Shown piece after piece: positions 25,511-33,212 of a stretch of 33,212 bases of DNA. Made by a program: the position numbers and the translations under genes. The stretch's first letter is position 1, and each line of letters starts with the position of its first letter. Origin of the DNA: Ophiothrix spiculata (Eukaryota; Echinodermata; Ophiuroidea; Amphilepidida; Ophiotrichidae); assembly GCA_000969725.1 (NCBI GenBank), contig JXSR01S042622.1, one strand, 5' to 3'. Under the pieces are notes generated by a model that saw only the letters and a program-made list of their open reading frames with translations, was not told the origin of the DNA and ran no database searches.

Positions 25511-26329
25511 AATTTTATGTACCTCAATGATCATTGGTTGAAACTAATTATGTGTCTTCTATTGGACAAATTGTAGATTTATAAAGTAAACACGCAAGAG
25601 TGCAGATCATGGTGGAACATAGAATACAGAAATAGATAAGGATCGTCTCTAAAATGTGATAGATCAACTGGACACTGGTTCGGAAATCATGTTAAGCCGT
25701 TGGTCCACCTTTGCGTTTGACTCCAAAATTGGGGTGTTGTGAAGTATCTAATCAAGATCCAGAAACTTCAACTGTGTGGATGGTAGGACACTAAGAAAAA
25801 AATTAGATTTCGTCATTTTAGAAAGATTTAAAAAAATTGGTGTACTTTTTTGAGAATTGCATTTTTAAGCCATGTTTTTCTTTAACCAACATTGACAGGT
25901 CAATATGCATATCGGTATACATGTATTTGAAACTTGTTAGTTATTAAGGCTGGTGTAAATCAACAAAATTTGGATCTTTTCTCGGAGGCATCCATATTAG
26001 AGGGTTGAGCTTTTGATATTCTGATTAGTGTCATTTTCAGTTAAAGCAATAAGAACTGCTCATGGGTCAATATGATTAATCACTATCCATTTAAATTGTA
26101 TTATAATCCATTTCAATATATAGCTGTATGTAGTAAAATGAGCAATATACCAAAAATGAATAATTTGTACAAGATGTGATTTTGAGTACAGTACTAGATT
26201 ACTGATGTTCTTTGGTTAAGGGTCCTATCCGTCCAATTGAGTGTGCATACATACTCCCCGTCAAAAAACAATGGATTTGTGAATATGTCCTCCGAAGGTG
26301 TTCTCAATCAAGTGGTATGGCATTTTAGC

Positions 26330-26605
26330 TGTACACATAGATCGTCATGTAAGTGCAAGAAAGTGGCATCTACAATGGCTGCCTTATGTTACATTGATTT
26401 AACATCTTATCATTAGAGTGTTAAAAATTGCTCAAAATTTCCCATCCATATGTCAGTGGCTCTTGAAATGGTTCTTCAGGTGACTCTGTCACCTGAAGAA
26501 CCATTTCAAGAGCCACTGACCCAAGACTGGAGATTACACAATGCGCAATGCAAATTAATGACAAATGGCAGCTATTGCAGATACAACTTTCAAGAATTTG
26601 AAACA
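26330..26605. mobile_element. Snapback element with a perfect 33-bp-arm palindrome
   Basis: The outer parts AAGTGCAAGAAAGTGGCATC (26350) and GCAGATACAACTTTCAAG (26576) relate to the ends of the intron 11 element at 16749. The centre, 26452-26520, is a perfect inverted repeat (GTCAGTGGCTCTTGAAATGG and so on) with a 3-base loop TCT at 26485-26487. Confidence 0.7.
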
Positions 26606-26988
26606 AGTTACTGAATTTTGATATCCGCATTTAGAATTTTTGGCAGGGAGTATACAATATCCGTCCATAGTGTGCATATAAGTATAATCTGTCTTGTCAT
26701 GTATGATATAGGCAAGATACTTTTATGAGCAATAGTATCTGTCAGTTGTGCTAAAAACATGTGAATTTTTTATCCAAATAGTTTGAAAAATTGGGAATGA
26801 AAGTAGTTTGTAATACAAATGTATATTTGTTCAGGATCCGTCCCTGTATTTTAGCTATAAAGTTGTGATAAAATGTTTATTTTTTATACTTTTGAGAAAG
26901 TGATATTTCGTAACTAAACCTTATAGTGGGTATAAGTGTATGATAAATATCTGTATGTAATCATGATAGTGGAGTTTAAGGACTATTA

Positions 26989-27120
26989 TAGGCAAAATAA
27001 AAATTGATTTGGCAATGAAAACAAACAACCAGGATAAGGTTGGCATTTACAAACAATAGGGCCCTGCACTCTGGATTTCCATTTACATTGTCCAATAATT
27101 TTTTTTGATTTGCCTATAAG
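26989..27120. mobile_element. TATAGGCC palindromic MITE, copy 11 (3' UTR region)
   Basis: TATAGGCAAAATAAAAATTG to TTGTCCAATAATTTTTTTTG-ATTTGCCTATA; arms around GGGCCCTGCACTCTGGATTT. Confidence 0.72.
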
Positions 27121-27142
27121 TCATTGTACTATGAAATGATAA

Positions 27143-27148
27143 AATAAA
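27143..27148 (+). terminator. Candidate poly-A signal AATAAA
   Basis: AATAAA inside GATAAAATAAAGATTTCC, followed about 25 bp later by a G/T-rich stretch (TTGTTCAGTGGGTAATTTG). It is placed just beyond a MITE. Confidence 0.4.
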
Positions 27149-27189
27149 GATTTCCATTGACTCCTTGTTCAGTGGGTAATTTGAATACA

Positions 27190-27410
27190 ATGGTGCATGA
27201 TTGGTGTGCTTCTTTTAATGGTCTCGTAATACAGAGATTGTGGGTTCGAGCCCTGGGCCGGGTGGTTTTCGTCTCCTTGTTTCCTTGGGCAAGAAATTTT
27301 ACTCTACTTGCTCCGTGGTCAGACAGTCACATAAAGCCGCGGGTCCCCTGTGCGAATGCTCCTTCTTGGGGCGCTGCATACAGTGTATGCCTGGTGAGTC
27401 TATGGTTCTG
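27190..27410 (+). mobile_element. tRNA-derived SINE
   Basis: A pol III B-box-like GGGTTCGAGCCCTGGG lies at 27241-27257, preceded at a suitable distance by a possible A box (ATTGGTGTGC). A core typical of marine invertebrate SINEs follows (CTTGGGCAAGAAATTTTACT, then TTGCTCC...GGTCAGACAGTCACATAAAG and CGGGTCCC). The tail ends near TGGTGAGTC. There is no coding capacity; the overlapping short open frames are incidental. Confidence 0.6.
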
Positions 27411-27415
27411 TTATA

Positions 27416-28522
27416 CATGGTGTCCCAGAAAAAAAACACTTACAATCTTTGCCTGTAATTTTATTAGGTTTAACGAATAGTCAGTATATATACAGGTTGC
27501 ATCTTATACTCCATGATACCGTTGTTTCATTTTAATCAGTAGTTTACGATAAAAGTTATGTTTTATAAAATATTTGTGTCGATTTTTGTCTGGTTAAATT
27601 TCATGATTATTGATCATAATGCAGGGGTGTTTCTGAATGGAATAAAAATGGGTCGCCATGGAAAATTTATCTTATGTCTTATTTTTGCAACAATTCTGTT
27701 CATGTTTTCAGCAAAGATAAAGATAGCATGCACATAACAAATTAGTAAACATAGTTACGATTGATTGAGCAGATCAAGGACGATACTCAATAGAACCAGG
27801 GTTGCACCGATATATCGGGACCGATATTTGCCTTATTCTAAATCGGTATCGGTAAAAAACACAGAATTATTGATAATATCAGATAATTAGTTTAAGTAAA
27901 CAACTAGTCAATCTAAGCATATTATGCAGAAAAAACAGAAAAACATGTTTTCTTAAAACCTGATGCGGTGTTATTAATAGATGGGATACACACTTTTAGC
28001 ACTTGTATGTTAATTATTCATAATTAAATGACATACTATAGCGCATTTGAATAAAAGGCATAAAAAACAAATTTAGATTTTAGAATGTAAAAACTCGCAT
28101 TTTATTGCAAGTATTTACACCATCACAAAAATTATTTCAATTAACTGTTCTTAAAATCATTGTATTAAGTAAAATGCATTGATGTGTTAGTGCATGGTTC
28201 GTTTTCAAGACCATTCACAACGTGAAATAATTATCGGTATTGGCCGATACTTTCATTATATTATCGGTATCGGTTAAAAAAGGCTAATCGGTGCATCACT
28301 AAATAGAACTTCATTCAAAATCATGAAATTGGACCAGAATATTTTACATCTAAATATTTGACACAGCATTCTGTTCTAGATAACTGATTGGAATGAAACA
28401 AACGTTATATTAAGGTCCGTTTCATGGATTATAGAATAACACCTTTACATATTTTCCGGCTATCCTATAAAACCAAGAACTTCACACATTAAGATTGTAA
28501 TGTTTTTTTATGGGACACACTG
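27416..28522. mobile_element. Mariner-like non-autonomous element, host of a nested hAT
   Basis: The ends CATGGTGTCCCAGAAAAAAA and TTTTTTTATGGGACACACTG are inverted repeats, flanked by TA on each side (27414-27415, 28523-28524). CA(G)GGTGTCCCA-type ends with a TA duplication are typical of mariner-like elements. No transposase frame remains. Subtracting the nested hAT and one 8-bp duplication leaves about 594 bp. Confidence 0.65.
27797..28301. mobile_element. hAT MITE, 505 bp, with exact 8-bp duplication
   Basis: The ends CAGGGTTGCACCGATATATC and ATCGGTGCATCACTA are inverted. AATAGAAC flanks both sides exactly (27789-27796 and 28302-28309). Subterminal TATCGGTATCGGT repeats occur at both ends. 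The 8-bp duplication and CAGGG start are diagnostic for hAT. Confidence 0.88.
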
Positions 28523-28533
28523 TACATCAGGCT

Positions 28534-28745
28534 AAAAGCTCTGTCACACATCACCGTATAGAGCAAAACTCAAGGCTAACGTACTCCATCCCACTATTGT
28601 TTTGGTTTATACATTGTTGTTCGTCATTTGTTTGTTAGAAGTACGTTCAATACGGTGGTGCTCCATTTAGCACACATTCAGTATATGAAACTTTTGTATG
28701 CTATTTGTACGTTTTGGCTCTATACGGCGATGTGTGACAGAGCTT
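28534..28745. mobile_element. MITE with AAGCTCTGTCACACATC ends
   Basis: AAGCTCTGTCACACATCACC then GTATAGAGC at the left, and GCTCTATACGGCGATGTGTG then ACAGAGCTT at the right, are nearly perfect ~30-bp inverted repeats. It sits 12 bp beyond the mariner-like element. Confidence 0.75.
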
Positions 28746-28986
28746 AAAGGTGTAGGATCCTATTTTAACACTAAAGTGGCCAAAGGGGGGGGGGGGGTCC
28801 TAGGGGCCCCTAACACAGGTTTTCGCACGTAGCGCAAAAATGTTTACATCGCCACTCCATGTAATTGTCAAACTTAACGCAGCGGGTCCCTCAGTGGCAA
28901 AACAATTCAAATCGACCTTGTCGTTTTTGTGCTTATTAGCATAAAGTGATTTTTTGAGGGCGCTGTTCAAATTTGTTTTGCCCATT

Positions 28987-29465
28987 TCATTTGACATCAA
29001 AAAATGCAATACCGGTACTTCCGGCTGAGCCCTGGGGAAAAGAATATAATCGGAACTTACACCTTTAACATACGCTTAAAATGCACTGATTTATTTACTG
29101 GGCTGCTCCAAAACTGGCAGCTCTGGGCGGTTGGCATTGTCCAGAACAATAGCAAGCATCCAACAAGCATATGTTCAAAATGGAATGTGGAACTTTCGTA
29201 TGATGAAAGTTAATCCAAAAGTCCATCTTTAGAATATGCTCCCAGTTTTATGGTCTTTGTTTACTCATTAGTGCATGTTGTTAAGTTGTACCATGCGCTG
29301 TACGTGAACCAACGCATTTCATGCAGTTGGATGTTATTGGTTGTCACCTAATCGCCAAATCAAATTCTTGTCACTGGAGAAAATTAGCCATTCATCATGA
29401 TTCGATTGTCATCCTCCAGGGCTCAACTGGTAGAAGTTCATTGTTTGATGTCAAATCAAAAGTCT
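28987..29465. mobile_element. ~480-bp inverted-repeat element
   Basis: ATTTGACATCAAAAAATG...ACTTCCGGCTGAGCCCTGG at the left is answered by CCAGGGCTCAACTGGTAGAA-GT...CATTGTTTGATGTCAAAT at the right. The right half (29230-29390) is the inverted relative of the repeat in intron 1 at 2160-2455, so both may be the same family. Confidence 0.55.
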
Positions 29466-29725
29466 ATATTTTGTGATTATTAATCAAAAATGTCACCTCC
29501 AAATTCTTCATAAACACGTCACCAAAAATAAGTCCCCCTCTCAACATGACGTCCTAACATCGCAAGGAAAAACATTTTACCAATAAATATACCTAGGAAT
29601 ACTTCTATGAATGTTACCAAAGTGCTTTGTGAAAATGAAAGATCTTCATGGCTGAATAACCTCAAATGGAAGACAAAAACTGCCCTTTTCAAAAATCACA
29701 AAGTCACAATTATTGACTGTGCAGT

Positions 29726-30050
29726 TCAGTAATGTGAGTATCCACCACCCCTGTTTAGGACCTCCCAACACCATCTTCTTATGGTGTTAATCAGCCTGGA
29801 GATTCGCTGCTGTGGGATGGCATTCCACTGAACCTGCAAATGATTTGACAGGTAATGCAGATTGCTGCTGGTATTGATGTTGGGATACACAGATTTTTTC
29901 AGCTGGTCCCACAGGTGCTCTAAGGGATTGAGATCAGCTGATCAGGCAAGTTTGCTGGAACTTCTGGCGTAGCTTCCTTATGGCTTTCGGGCAAACACCC
30001 ACTCTTCTAGCCGCCTGCTTCACAGGGGAACTCTAAGGCCTTGTATCCAT
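29726..30050 (-). pseudogene. Tc1-like transposase, internally deleted pseudogene
   Basis: On the minus strand, the N-terminal helix-turn-helix part (SPVKQAARRVGVCPKAIRKL then RQKFQQT) begins near the ATG at 30050. An early TAG interrupts it. It runs directly into the C-terminal catalytic end: DLNPLEHLWDQLKKSVYPNI, then SRLINTIRRWCWEVLNRGGG and a stop at 29726. DLNPLEH carries the third acidic residue of the Tc1 DDE triad. The central half, with the first two aspartates, is missing. At the junction (about 29932-29950) GATCAGCT/CTGATC words are duplicated and the frame shifts. It cannot encode an active enzyme. Terminal repeats were not identified. Confidence 0.75.
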
Positions 30051-30305
30051 TGGCTGTACCCATATTCCGTGTGCACTTGTCTCGTTTTCTATTGTTAGTA
30101 ATTGTGCGGCGCAACACAGACAATAAACTTCGTTCTGCTTAGTGATCATATCAGTGGCCTATATGTACGGCAGATGATTCCTATGACCTGGCAGCACCAA
30201 CAATCAACATGTTCATACTTGGTGAGCACCAGGTAATTGGAATATCGTACAAATTTGTAGTGCTCCATGTTCATATTGGCTTCATTTGTCCTTATTCAAT
30301 GAGAT

Positions 30306-30710
30306 AGTAGAAAGATACTCTACGGCTGTGAAGCCTGAACAATCACACCTAAGCTCTCAAAAAGCATAGATGGATGCTACACCAGACTCCTCAGAACTGT
30401 TTTCAATGTTCATTGGAAACAGCACATGACAAATCAGCAGCTGTATGGGGACCTGCCCAAGTTAAGTGATAAGATCAGGGAAAGAAGGCTAAGCTTTGCT
30501 GGACATTGCTGCAGGAGTACTGATGAAACTGTTTCAGAGCTATTATTTTGGAGCCCTAAACACGGGAAGAGAAAGACAGGCAGACCATCTCTCACCTACA
30601 TAGACCAACTCAGACTAGATACAGGACTGGAGGCATCAGAAGTGAGGACAGCTATGCTGGACAGAAGTGTGTGGAGGGCCATCAGCGTTCGGGAACAGGA
30701 CCCGACCTAA
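30306..30710 (+). pseudogene. Non-LTR retrotransposon (LINE) reverse transcriptase C-terminal fragment
   Basis: An open frame from 30426 to 30710 reads LPKLSDKIRERRLSFAGHCC ... PKHGKRKTGRPSLTYIDQL ... DTGLEASEVRTAMLDRSVWR, the familiar tail of invertebrate LINE polyproteins. In the same frame upstream, ILYGCEA at 30315 is followed by TGA at 30336-30338, where the family has a Trp codon. The copy is therefore 5'-truncated and broken. The exact clade (RTE- or Jockey-like) cannot be settled from the tail. Confidence 0.8.
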
Positions 30711-30719
30711 GCAAGTAGA

Positions 30720-31575
30720 AAGAACACAAAATCCAGCATTGTTATGATGTCAAATATTGATCAGATGAAGTTCCTTCCTAGGATTTTGCATATTATAACA
30801 TGGGTTTTGTTTTTATTGTTAATGTGTTTTATTGGAGCAATGACAAATCTTTTAGTGAATTTCTAAAGTTGGATATATCAAAACATGCCGTCGATTTGCA
30901 AGGCGGAAGAAAAGAACCAGATTGCTTGGTCCAAGCATTCTCATGTACAAAGAAATTGCAAACTTTGGCACTTATTTATTGTCCTCTTTCTGCTGAATTC
31001 AATGTCATCTTTTCTCATTTCCGCCTAAGCACATATATAATAGAGCATTCCAAAATTTAGTTCACCAAAATCCGTTGAGTAGTTTGTCTAATACACCTAC
31101 ACCATCACATGTAATGAGTAAGTTGTTTATGATTGGCTAATACAGAATTTAACAGTGACCTCACTTAATCCGTTTTTAATGCTTTGCCAAGTGAAAAACG
31201 TCCCACAACTAAGGGTTGTGTGATTCGGAAAACTATAGTTCTGAGAAAATCAAGTTCGAAGTTTTTGTAGTTGAGTAAAACTTGAATGGAGAGATGATTT
31301 TTATCTTGGTTTTTAACGATTTTTTTCTTAGATGTTGGAACCTGATTAATATGATAGAATTCAATTCTGATGAAATTATAAATTCGACCTTGGACGTGAT
31401 TTTTTACTATGCTCAGCTTCAATGGCCCGTGTATCGTAATTAAGGTACCTTTTGATATGGCGGGTCACATTTGTTATCAAAACTTGTCAAAAGGGGGGGG
31501 GGATGGTCTTTTGAAATTCACATCTGCAGACTTGTTAGAAGATTCTCATTATGGTCCCTGTATGTATGGTCCTAT
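30720..31575. other. Intergenic stretch without recognised features
   Basis: AT-rich DNA. Short open frames exist on both strands, but none shows a recognisable domain. The part at about 31505-31582 is related to 32785-32870 (GGTCTTTTGAAATTCACATC...TATGGTCCTATTGATTTA), so a local duplication or dispersed repeat is present. Confidence 0.4.
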
Positions 31576-31579
31576 TGAT

Positions 31580-31773
31580 TTACAAAGGTTCGGTGCCTTT
31601 TTTGATTATATAAATCGTTGCGTCTTCTATTGGATAGACATAAACGCCACTTTCTTTGGTGACATTCATCAAAGTTCCATTTTCCAAATTCTCCTGCAAC
31701 ATGGCATCCATGCGAACTCCGTACTGTTTTGTTTTGAGGTAATAGTCCGGTGTGTTGAATATCACATGACCAC
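31580..31773 (-). CDS. Orphan exon-like reading frame, possible terminal exon of an unknown gene
   Basis: On the minus strand, a plausible acceptor (CCAATTTCGTATGCAG, CAG at 31776-31774) is followed by a 64-codon frame. It reads GHVIFNTPDYYLKTKQYGVR, then QENLENGTLMNVTKESGVYV, YPIEDATIYIIKKGTEPL and a TAA stop. Composition is protein-like, unlike most chance frames here, and fits a C-terminal exon. I do not recognise the family. An overlapping plus-strand frame (31409-31792) looks like its shadow. It may equally be a retroposed or decayed fragment, because related DNA occurs at 32.8 kb. Confidence 0.4.
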
Positions 31774-32109
31774 CTGCATACGAAATTGGTAAAACAGTTT
31801 CCAGTTATTTGAAAGGAAGAAAAATGTCATATTAAGGGCACATATATAGGCAGGATATATATTTGCCAATCGGTCCAAGTCCTGCTCATCAGACATTTGC
31901 AGCATGATCCAGATCTTTATACCTATACTTTAAAGCAAAATTGATGTATACACTTAATTGAACTCATAAGGGAAATTTGGCAAATATTCATCTTCCAATT
32001 TTCAGCCTAAATTTGGTTGAACTTTCAGTTCTTTATTATTAAGTCCTCAAATACTGAAAAATGCCAAATCCTTAAACCTAAAATTAAACTTTAAAACAAG
32101 CCCAATGAT

Positions 32110-32755
32110 TTTTCGACCTGGTTCCTTGTAGAACCAAACAAGATTCAGAAAAGGTTCTTCAGCCCCAATGTTTCCTTGAGCTTCATGGAACCTTTTTTGA
32201 GGAAAGACTAGAGAACCAGGTTCTGTGTAAAACAGAAAGAGATGTTCTCAGGAGAGAAAAAATCATACGGTGTAAATACTTTGGAGGACTAAGTATGTCT
32301 TCTCTTTCCTACATTTGCAGATTATTTGAACACAGAACGTAGAATATGTCTACACTCTAAAAATTATTTTACTCTTTGTTGAGTAAAAAGGCCACAGCTC
32401 ATTGTTGAGTAAAATCTTACCGAACATTGAGTAAAATCTTACTCGGTCAAGTCAATATTACTCAATGTTGAGCACATCTTACTCAACGTTGAGCAAAGTT
32501 TACCCAACGTTGAATAAAGTTTATCCAACGTTGAGTAAGATTTTACTCAACAAAATGAGCTGTGACCGTTGAGTAAGTTTTTACTCAACAAGAGTAAGAT
32601 AATTTTAAGAGTGTAAATGGCCCGAATTGTTAAAGGTACAACAAAGAACCGCCAAAGGTTCTTGTAGGAACTTTTAAGAACCTTTTTAGATGAAAGGGTT
32701 CCACATACAGGACAAAAAGTGGAACTCTTTTTTTCTAAGAGTAAAACAGAGATCT
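32110..32755. repeat. AACCTTTTT-rich flanks around the ACTCAACG MITE
   Basis: TTCCTTGTAGAACC, AAAGGTTCTTCAG and GGAACCTTTTTTGAGG (32115-32205) and AAAGGTTCTTGTAGGAAC, AAGAACCTTTTTAGATGAA (32660-32700) are related words either side of the MITE. An older element into which the MITE inserted is likely, but I cannot set exact ends. Confidence 0.35.
32349..32617. mobile_element. MITE with internal ACTCAACGTTGAGTAA palindromes
   Basis: The ends CACTCTAAAAATTATTTTAC and GTAAGATAATTTTAAGAGTG are inverted, with TA on each side. Inside, about nine diverged copies of TTACTCAACGTTGAGTAA-like short palindromes are spaced roughly 20 bp apart. The outer half-repeats TTGTTGAGTAAAAAGGCCAC-AGCTCATTG and GAGCTGTGACCGTTGAGTAA also pair. 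Confidence 0.7.
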
Positions 32756-32864
32756 TTCATCGTTTGTTTTGCCCTGAGCAGAGACGGTGGTCTTTTAAAA
32801 TCCACATCTGATGACTTAAGAATATTAAGAATCTGTAAGTAGATTCTTATTATGGTCCTATTGA

Positions 32865-33212
32865 TTTAGATTCAGATTCAGATTCTTTATTTCCATAAAA
32901 TACAAAAAAATACATAAGAACAAACAAAAAAAACCAAAAAAAGACTGATGGAGGAAAGGACCGGAAGGCCAATAAGGCCTGTTGAATGTCCATCCCTATT
33001 AGGATACAACAAAAAGTTACAGACAATGGTTTAAGATAAAAAACCTGACAGCACAACTACCAAACAAGACTAAACAGGGACATGCTCAAAAACTTACTCA
33101 TAATTCATAATAATATTTTGCTTAAGTTGATTTCGAAACTGTTTCACATTATTGCAATTTTTTATTTCGCATGATAATGAATTCCAAAGGATAGGACCAC
33201 TTGTACGGATAG
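32865..33212 (-). mobile_element. 3' end of a CR1/L2-type LINE with (TGAATC)n tail, running off the window
   Basis: On the minus strand the edge frame reads IRTSGPILWNSLSCEIKNCN then NVKQFRNQLKQNI and a stop at 33094-33096. This is the standard C-terminus of CR1/L2/Crack reverse transcriptases (RTS.P.LWNSLP..IK....F...LK). A short 3' UTR follows, ending ATGGAAATAAAGAATC and a TGAATC microsatellite (32868-32887), the kind of 3' tail used by this group. The frame is open as far as visible. Confidence 0.78.

Larger units (their letters stand above)
25129..27150 (+). other. Probable 3' UTR of the PLAT/ankyrin gene
   Basis: No earlier canonical AATAAA was found after the stop. The first good candidate is at 27143. 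This would give an approximately 2-kb 3' UTR that includes the tandem repeats, a hairpin palindrome and a MITE. Variant signals (for example ATTAAA-like words) might end the transcript earlier. Confidence 0.4.

Noticed and set aside
27235-27260. Possible functional tRNA gene (B-box GGGTTCGAGCCC)
   Set aside because: No cloverleaf with acceptor and anticodon arms can be drawn. The downstream sequence fits a SINE body instead.
27157-27480. 107-codon open frame after the poly-A signal
   Set aside because: It lies within the tRNA-derived SINE and the start of the mariner-like element, so it is an incidental frame.
30800-31060. 86-codon open frame downstream of the LINE tail
   Set aside because: No domain, no splice context and hydrophobic AT-rich composition typical of chance frames.
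31409-31792. 127-codon plus-strand open frame
   Set aside because: It overlaps the minus-strand exon-like frame, which has a better acceptor, stop and composition. The plus product has an awkward start in a G-run region.
1-33212. CRISPR arrays, operons or bacterial signals
   Set aside because: Introns, spliced genes and eukaryotic transposons show this is animal DNA. The tandem repeats seen lack CRISPR repeat-spacer structure.

Overview
This is animal nuclear DNA: AT-rich, with GT-AG introns and a dense mix of small DNA transposons, a tRNA-type SINE and LINE tails. The exon style, transposon mix and homopolymer G/C runs fit a marine invertebrate, most plausibly an echinoderm or hemichordate. 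That taxonomic guess is inference, not read from a marker gene.

Layout. Positions 1-518 (minus strand) hold the first coding exon and start of intron 1 of a DEAH-box RNA helicase (DHX40-like). A 382-bp divergent promoter (519-900) separates it from a plus-strand gene that fills 901-25128. I rebuilt this gene as 17 coding exons. Every boundary has GT/AG signals, all phases are compatible, and the joined reading frame is 1179 codons plus a stop. The protein has, in order: a basic N-terminal region with an ERICH3-like motif; RPKSA motifs; an acidic linker; an array of about 15 TQT/IQx motifs that looks like a dynein light chain LC8 docking ladder; one PLAT/LH2 domain; a long acidic Ser/Gly-rich linker; an E/K-rich helix; about five ankyrin repeats; and a disordered tail. 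I cannot give it a gene symbol. Nothing in the sequence tests its role; a cytoskeletal or ciliary scaffold is the best inference.

The introns are crowded with MITEs. One palindromic family with TATAGGCC ends has at least ten copies. Others include two PIF/Harbinger-like palindromes, a TAA-flanked foldback element and several further inverted-repeat elements. Four exons (3, 6, 13 and the terminal exon) have their 3' ends copied in tandem just downstream. Exon 8, which encodes the TQT ladder, lies between reverse-complementary copies of a ~410-bp element.

From 25.1 to 33.2 kb lie the probable long 3' UTR (poly-A signal near 27143) and then intergenic DNA. The latter holds a SINE, a mariner-like element with a hAT element nested inside it, an internally deleted Tc1-like transposase pseudogene, a LINE RT tail, one orphan minus-strand exon-like reading frame, further MITEs, and the 3' end of a CR1/L2-type LINE running off the right edge.
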